A stretch of DNA of 64,000 nt. Source: Eutypa lata (lineage: Eukaryota; Ascomycota; Sordariomycetes; Xylariales; Diatrypaceae). The translations under genes were made by a program, and so were the position numbers. The stretch lies in assembly GCA_022661535.1 (NCBI GenBank), contig JAKULF010000003.1, positions 806,001-870,000 on the forward strand, read 5' to 3'. This document shows, piece after piece, positions 58,145 through 64,000 of this stretch. The first letter of the stretch is position 1; each line of letters starts with the position of its first letter. The notes below the pieces were generated by a model, which saw only the letters and a program-made list of their open reading frames with translations, did no database searches and was not told the origin of the DNA.

Positions 58145-61100
58145 TACGGTCTAATCCCTGCTTTGTTGATATACGGTCCATACATAGGTACAAGTTGAAT
58201 CTGACCTCTGACTAACGTTAGATCTTGGTTATGTGGACCAAGTAGAAGGATAGGGCGTGCATAAGGCTTTTGGAATTAAAAGTGGGCGTTTATAGAGAAA
58301 GCGACACAACTTAGGAGAGCGAGCCTCGTCCTATTTTATGAGAAGCTGAACCTAACATACCTATTGGCTGTCACTATCACCTATGGCGGCGGGTATATGC
58401 TTCTCACTTACTATATACATCGTTCGAAGTAATCTAGAAAGACGACGGGCAGTACCTAGTTGCCTACCTACCTAAACTGTCGTTGGCCGTTTGAGATGGA
58501 TGGATGATCAACGACTGGGATGATTAGCCCTAGATGGTGCTGCGAGAAATGGCTAGGGACCCTTGGCTACTGCTCAGAACTGTTGACTGGGATGTTTTGG
58601 AATATCGGGACCGCTGATGATTGGGGAAAATAGCGGTTTCGAAGGAAAGCACAACGGAGGCGCCAACAATAAAGTTGGCGTGGGCATGAACGGGAATAAT
58701 GGTCGCCCTGACAAAGACGAAATAGGCTTAATCACGGGTAGCTGAACGCCTGACTAGTTTCTCGAGCAATAAGAGATAGGCAAAATGGTTGTAACGCTGT
58801 GTCATCTCGGAAAAGTTCGAGAAGCCCTGGAGCCATAGAACATCTGTCCCGTTGGTCTGACAAGAGAGAGCTTTTGAAGCATGAAATCTTGGCAGAAGCC
58901 CCTGTTCGCGGAGTCGCATGATCACTTGATACATGCGAAAACACAACATGAACGAGAGCAAAGATCTCTAATTGATGGAAATCCTTTTAGGCAAGGACAT
59001 TCTGAAGCTAGCCGTTTGTTTTATTTTCTGGGGTAGGCCTCCTATGATGTTGGTATGCCAAAATTAGACATTCTATGGATGCGGCGGGTGACGATGATCA
59101 TAGTGAAAGTTCTTTTTTTCTTCTTCCTTTCCAAAGTTCAGACGCGTCAAGATATAGCGGCTGGTTTTAAGTTTTAACGAAGGAATTAAAATCAAGACAG
59201 GATATATGCCTGTGTCAGATGCAAGGGACGAGGTTAGCGTGCTCACGCCGCCACGTACATAATGTGCCATTGTGGCTAGATGCTCGCACGATAGGAGTAA
59301 CTAGAATAAGGGACAGGAAGGAAATGAGAGGAGGCTCTGCACTTTACCCGCCGTAGCAGAACTGCATACGGGCGTTCGATAGGCGGAAAATGACAACAAC
59401 ACGCAAGAAGAAATATGCGCACCGGGGAAATACGTCGGGTCCGAACCTACGACTTCTCCAATAGGAATGTTCTCATATTCCGCCGGCAGCTCTAAGCTAA
59501 TAAACCTTTCACCAGTGACCAGCGGGATTGAACACTTGTTCCAATCAAATGAGTCCATATTTCGTCTATGGATCCCGAGTAAATGGCATTAGTAATTAGT
59601 GAGATAGGGGAGGAGGTGAGCTGAATAGCGTCTAACTACCTAGTACCTAGGAATGCATTATGAACCCCGCGATGGCAAACAACTAGCAGGTATACGTTGT
59701 GTTCGTTCAAACGGCGGTCTGATGTCGGCCTAGATGTCGGGGATACTGTAAAAATAAGTAACTACCGATATTGCTTTCAAGAGCTTAGATTAGATGGTGT
59801 ATTCAATTCGAGTTTCAGACCTAGCTTTATAAAGTAAGGCTTGCTCCCTACAGTTTTAGAATCTGGGGCAATAGCTCGCGTGTTCCTTGATATGGTTTTA
59901 TTGTCCGATCCCTTTATGGGGCGTATTGCACCTTTAGGAGGACTAGGCAAATACACTGGCAGCTGCCAAGAATATAACCTTGTAAGGATCTCTCCAAGAG
60001 GGTGTGGAATGTTGAAGCTTGTTGGTGAGTTCTTCGTGAGATTGTGTATTAAAAAAGTCAAGTTATCATCCAGACAACCAGATCATCGTTGATCTTGGTT
60101 GGAGTCTTGGCGTCCCTTCCCTTATACACCACGCTGTCGATCAATTAAGGCGATCTTACTCGGATCTTTGTCGATTCGAACGGGCTGAACGGTTAATCTA
60201 AGACTTGCTAAGAAGTGAAGAGGATAAATTTCGGCTGTGATCCGGAAAGCAATGGTTGATAAAATCCCATGACTTCTACCTGCTTGGGGTTCAATGCCTT
60301 ATAAATCACTTGAGCAAGTTGGATTTGAACGATAATATATTATGTAATTGCCTGTATATTTTGAAGGCATATTACTCACGCATTTGAACCGGGCAGATAC
60401 GGTGTGTTGCGACATCAACCAATAACTAGGGGTGTTAACTAAAGAGTCCTACTGGGAAAGGGTAATATCTATCCCCTTAACTTTATAAACTGTTTGAGAA
60501 TATCTATGAAAGCCCTGAGATTATAGTTCATGATGAGAGCATAGTAGTTAGAGATACATACTATTCCGATCTGAGGAGGCGACGGTGTTGAAACTACAAC
60601 AATTTGTCATTCCTTATTGTTACGCGGGGAAAAATAGAACAAGCTGATACGGGCAAATATTGTACCATGTCATACACGTACAAGAACTTATTAAGGGCTG
60701 TTGATCTAGGATCAGGCACGTAAAAGCAGGCGCGTGCCACTTACATTTATATTGTGAAATGATGCATCAATTAACCGTAAGGACCTTGAAGGCCAGGAGG
60801 GAGGGAGTTTCAAGGTGAAAACCGATATACTCAACATTTAACTTGGGCTCGAGAGTAGAACAATAAATGTGTTGGTGTATAATATGGTAGCTTTTGGTTT
60901 CTCGCTTAAGTGATGGCGATAAACCCGCCTGAACTAATCCGCTATCATAGAAAACCAAGTACAATACATAACTATGTCCTTGCTCAGGACTGCTCGGTGG
61001 TCCCGCTTGCAGCGAGTGCCGTTTGCAACACGGACTCTTCAACTACGTAACTCGAGATGAACTGGGGGTTATAGGTTTCAATATTCATCTTCTGTATAGT

Positions 61101-62318
61101 ACCATATAAAGGAGTGGATTGATTTTTAAGATCAACCTGATCACGACGGCCGGTTATGCCAGCTGTCATTGAAGTTTGCTTAATTGTTCGTCTGAACGTG
61201 TAAGATGATAGGACATAGCATGTCTATCAAGAGGGGTGAGGAAGGTCGCCAAGCTTTGAGATAGGACCCCTTAGGCCTCGACGTAAAATGACGACTTTCT
61301 CTCGGGAGGGAAGACGGTGTGGATCTAAAGTTGTGATAGTCTATAGTTATGAGATATATTGTACTATTATTAATAATATATATTTACGTATCCGCAAATT
61401 ATGAAAGTGAAGTCGAATAACTAACTGGCGAGATCTATAAATCGGGTTTTATAGTTAAGTTGGAAGGAAAGGCGGTAACGGGTAGTTAGCCCCGCCTCCC
61501 TATAGTTAGACACCCAGTAAAAATGTTGGCGGGGTAATCTGTGCACAACTGAGGCTGACATATGACGAAATTGTTTCCATGACAAAGACTGTATCAGAGC
61601 ATCGGATTCCAATCGTCTGCCGGAAAATTGCTAGTTTGCTACCTACCTACAATATAACACGAGTGAAGTTTATCGTAGAGTTACATCATTTAGGTATATA
61701 CATACTTCGTATGTAAGTAGGGACACAGCAAACATGAATGCCTGTATGTACACGAAACCAGCGGTTGGAGGGTACTTAGGTAAGTAGGTCCGAGGTCAGC
61801 AAAGAAAATCCAACCGACGCCGGATACGTAGCACAGGCAGCATTTCTTCGACGCAATTAACATGTGGTGGCTTCAGACATACAGCAGGTATGTAGGTAAG
61901 TAATAATAAGTATGAAGGTAACAAAGAAACAGCTGGTGGGGTCTGTCTCCCCTTACCCGCACCTCCTCTTCGAAATTTTGCTACCTGAGAAATTGTTAAG
62001 GCCTTAAAGTTACCTACTTAGGACCGAAGCCCCTCTTACCAGTGATCAGTAGGTTAGGTAGTCAGTAGTTCAGAAGTATTCCCTATTATGTAGGCATGTA
62101 CCCGCGCATAAACATTTAGGAAGCATATCCACACAACAATCACCTCCTCCGAACCCCGTTAAAGGCGACACAATCTAACCTACCTGGTTAACATTCCTTT
62201 TCAACCTCAACCTTTGCGAAACCTACCTCTACATACTGAGAAGCTCCTCCTCATATCTTCGACGATTCTCTCGGACTTGCATCTTTTCCCTTCGCATCTA
62301 CACATAACAAAAACCACT
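58145..62318. other. 4.2 kb gene-poor region with possible relics
   Basis: No intact gene found. Minus-strand stretches at 59430-59558 (begins MDSFDWNKCSIPLVTGERF) and 60984-61169 (begins MTAGITGRRDQVDLKNQS) read like protein but end abruptly and match nothing I know. Modestly AT-rich around 61330-61400. Confidence 0.45.
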
Positions 62319-63220
62319 ATGTCGTGGCAAGGTAAAAAAACAACTTTCCCAAACTACCCCACCTCGTTGAAGGTTTGAAATTTGGCCATCGTTGTTAGGC
62401 CATCGTCGTAGGGCTGACCGGCTGACTTTCTTATGCTATGATGTAGCCTACGTTGATTCCAGGTACGGTTCCTCCTATCGTATACCATCACCATGTAGTG
62501 TTTGATTAGTAGGGGAAACTAACTTGGATGTCTTTCAAAAACAACAGCCTTGTTGGCAGCGGTCACATTGACAAGGCCGCTATTATTAGCGCCGCCGGTG
62601 ACAGCATCTGGGCCACTTCGAGCGGCTTCACGGTATGGAAAACCCCCTCCCCTATCCTATCCTGTCTATCATGTAGCTTGTCCCTTCCGCATTATAATCT
62701 TGCCATGTCATACATACCACCATCTCAAAACTGAGCAGAAAAGCATCTACTAACCACCGCCCCCTGGGGAACGAACAGATCCAAGCCCCCGAGATGAAGA
62801 ATCTCGTCAACATCCTCAACGCCACAGGTGACGCCGTCGACAAGGCCCACGCCGAGGGTGTGCACGTCAATGGCGAGCGATACGTCGTGACGAAGATCGA
62901 GGACCGAAGCGCGTACTGCAGACAGGTGCGTTTACATCACATACACAAGCAGATAGATACCTACCTACCTATAGGAGGGTCGCTAGCTAGCTAGCTAGCT
63001 TTTCACGTCTCTCTCTAGATACCTTTCCTTCTTCTTTCCAAATTCACTAACAACCCCCCTTTTTTCTTGGGAAAAATAAATACAGGGCAGGAATGGCATC
63101 GTCGTCGTCAAGACGAAGCAGGCCATCTTGGTCGGACACTACGGCGAGAACGTGCAAGCCGGCAACGCAGCGCAGACTGTGGAGGCGCTCGCCGACTACC
63201 TCATCAAGGTCGGGTACTAG
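62319..63220 (+). CDS. Profilin
   Basis: Actin-monomer and polyproline-binding protein that feeds ATP-actin to formins at the hyphal tip. Five exons: 62319-62331, 62447-62462, 62548-62632, 62779-62925 and 63086-63220, all with consistent phases; 131 aa, the usual size. The spliced start is MSWQAYVDSSLVGSGHIDKA, the classic profilin N-terminus (Trp3 and Tyr6 form the polyproline pocket). Then AAGDSIWATSSGFT, MKNLVNILNATGDAV, GVHVNGERYVVTKIEDRS, GRNGIVVVKTKQAILVGHY, and the C-terminal helix TVEALADYLIKVGY. The intron-rich 5' end with exons of 13 and 16 nt is easily missed by gene finders. Confidence 0.97.
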
Positions 63221-64000
63221 TCAGGGAGGCGGTGTGTACGTGCGGGCAACAATTGCGATGCGGGTCGTGGACGAAACGGGGCTGTAGTTACGTAGCCCCT
63301 CTACTGCTGGGTGTGTGCGCATGTGCGGTGTGGGGGGGATCGTGACGTGACGCTGGTGGTGAGCGAGGCACATTAGAACAACAACAAGCTTGTGTTGAGC
63401 AAGAGCGTTCACGGTGTAGGGAGGAAAGGGGATGGGGGAGTGGGAGGGGGGTAGAGACGGAGCATGTTCTTCTAGATCTTCTTATGTTTTTGTTTTTCAC
63501 ACACACACACAATGATGGACGATACACACGCACACACCACCTGGGCTGGTTTTGAGGTTGTTTTTCTTTTCGATTTCTGCTCGAGAAGGGAAAAAAACCC
63601 CCCATCCATGTATCCCGAGACGTCCCCCCTCCCTCTCTATAGGATTCTGCATATGTAAATGAGAAACGATGACCGGCTTTCCCACATGAACGTAGTCAGA
63701 TTGATCGATCGCCTTCCCACCCTCCTTGGCCTCCTCTTCCTCAAAATCCCTTTTCAGAGACATCTCTAAACTAAGGGGGACCTTCCCGTGCTCTCTAATG
63801 CGCCTTTGGGTATACCCATCATTCCTGAACTGTTTTGACGCCGTCCTCCGCTCTATGTGATGAATCATGTAGTTATATAGTATATCATACAGTGCAGTTA
63901 GTGTAAACTGCCCCTCCCCCTTATCCCTCCCTTCGCGCCGCCTTCATCTCGTTCATTACAAGTTCGTACATATATAATAATAAAAACCTCGTGACATACA
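63221..64000. other. Profilin 3' region to window end
   Basis: Presumed 3' UTR, then unassigned sequence. CA repeats at 63500-63535. A 123-codon minus-strand frame at 63497-63868 has no family signal. Confidence 0.45.

Noticed and set aside
59437..59475. TCGGGTCCGAACCTACGACTTC, which resembles a tRNA T-arm on the minus strand
   Set aside because: No acceptor, D or anticodon arms can be drawn around it.

Overview
The window comes from a filamentous ascomycete (Pezizomycotina), most likely a Sordariomycete. The evidence is genes of one to seven exons with short GT-AG introns (mostly 50-200 bp), GC-rich third codon positions, an AreB/ASD-4 type GATA factor, a fungal flavocytochrome b2 and a Ppg1 phosphatase, plus AT-rich blocks in which CpA and TpG dinucleotides are almost absent (the trace of repeat-induced point mutation, RIP). 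I cannot name a genus. There is no prokaryotic, organellar or viral gene and no CRISPR array. All exon joins were deduced by eye from splice signals, reading phase and remembered family sequences.

Left end, 1-5.4 kb: an extremely AT-rich block runs in from outside the window (1-2.0 kb). It is followed by a normal-composition spacer and a 1,946 bp RIP-ruined element with 42 bp terminal inverted repeats and TA target duplication, which fits a Fot1/pogo (Tc1-mariner) transposon.

5.4-16.3 kb: a secreted GH10 xylanase, an intron-bearing tRNA-Gln(CUG), the vitamin B6 enzyme PNP oxidase, and an intronless gene for a 2,031-residue protein. That protein carries collagen-like, polyproline and alanine-rich repeats and ends in a papain/OTU-like Cys-His domain. 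It is the strongest candidate here for something undescribed.

16.8-31.0 kb: Ppg1-type phosphatase (-), a small membrane-anchored fungal protein (+), a GATA zinc-finger/coiled-coil regulator (-) with two likely promoters, and three translation-machinery genes side by side: KRR1 (+), ENP1/bystin (-) and HGH1 (+). ENP1 and HGH1 share a 379 bp divergent promoter.

34-48 kb: a PHO84-type phosphate transporter, a DUF427 gene with an apparent one-base frameshift, a flavocytochrome b2-type L-lactate dehydrogenase without a mitochondrial presequence, a Rab-like GTPase with a long low-complexity insert and a C-terminal CC, and a solitary HHxxxDG acyltransferase related to trichothecene acetyltransferase TRI3.

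48-64 kb: the double-cassette helicase Slh1/ASCC3 (ribosome quality control), a 712-residue unrecognised fungal protein, a 4.2 kb gene-poor stretch, and profilin. Housekeeping genes dominate. The accessory flavour is limited to the left end, the giant repeat protein, the acyltransferase and the gene-poor gaps. There is no biosynthetic gene cluster.
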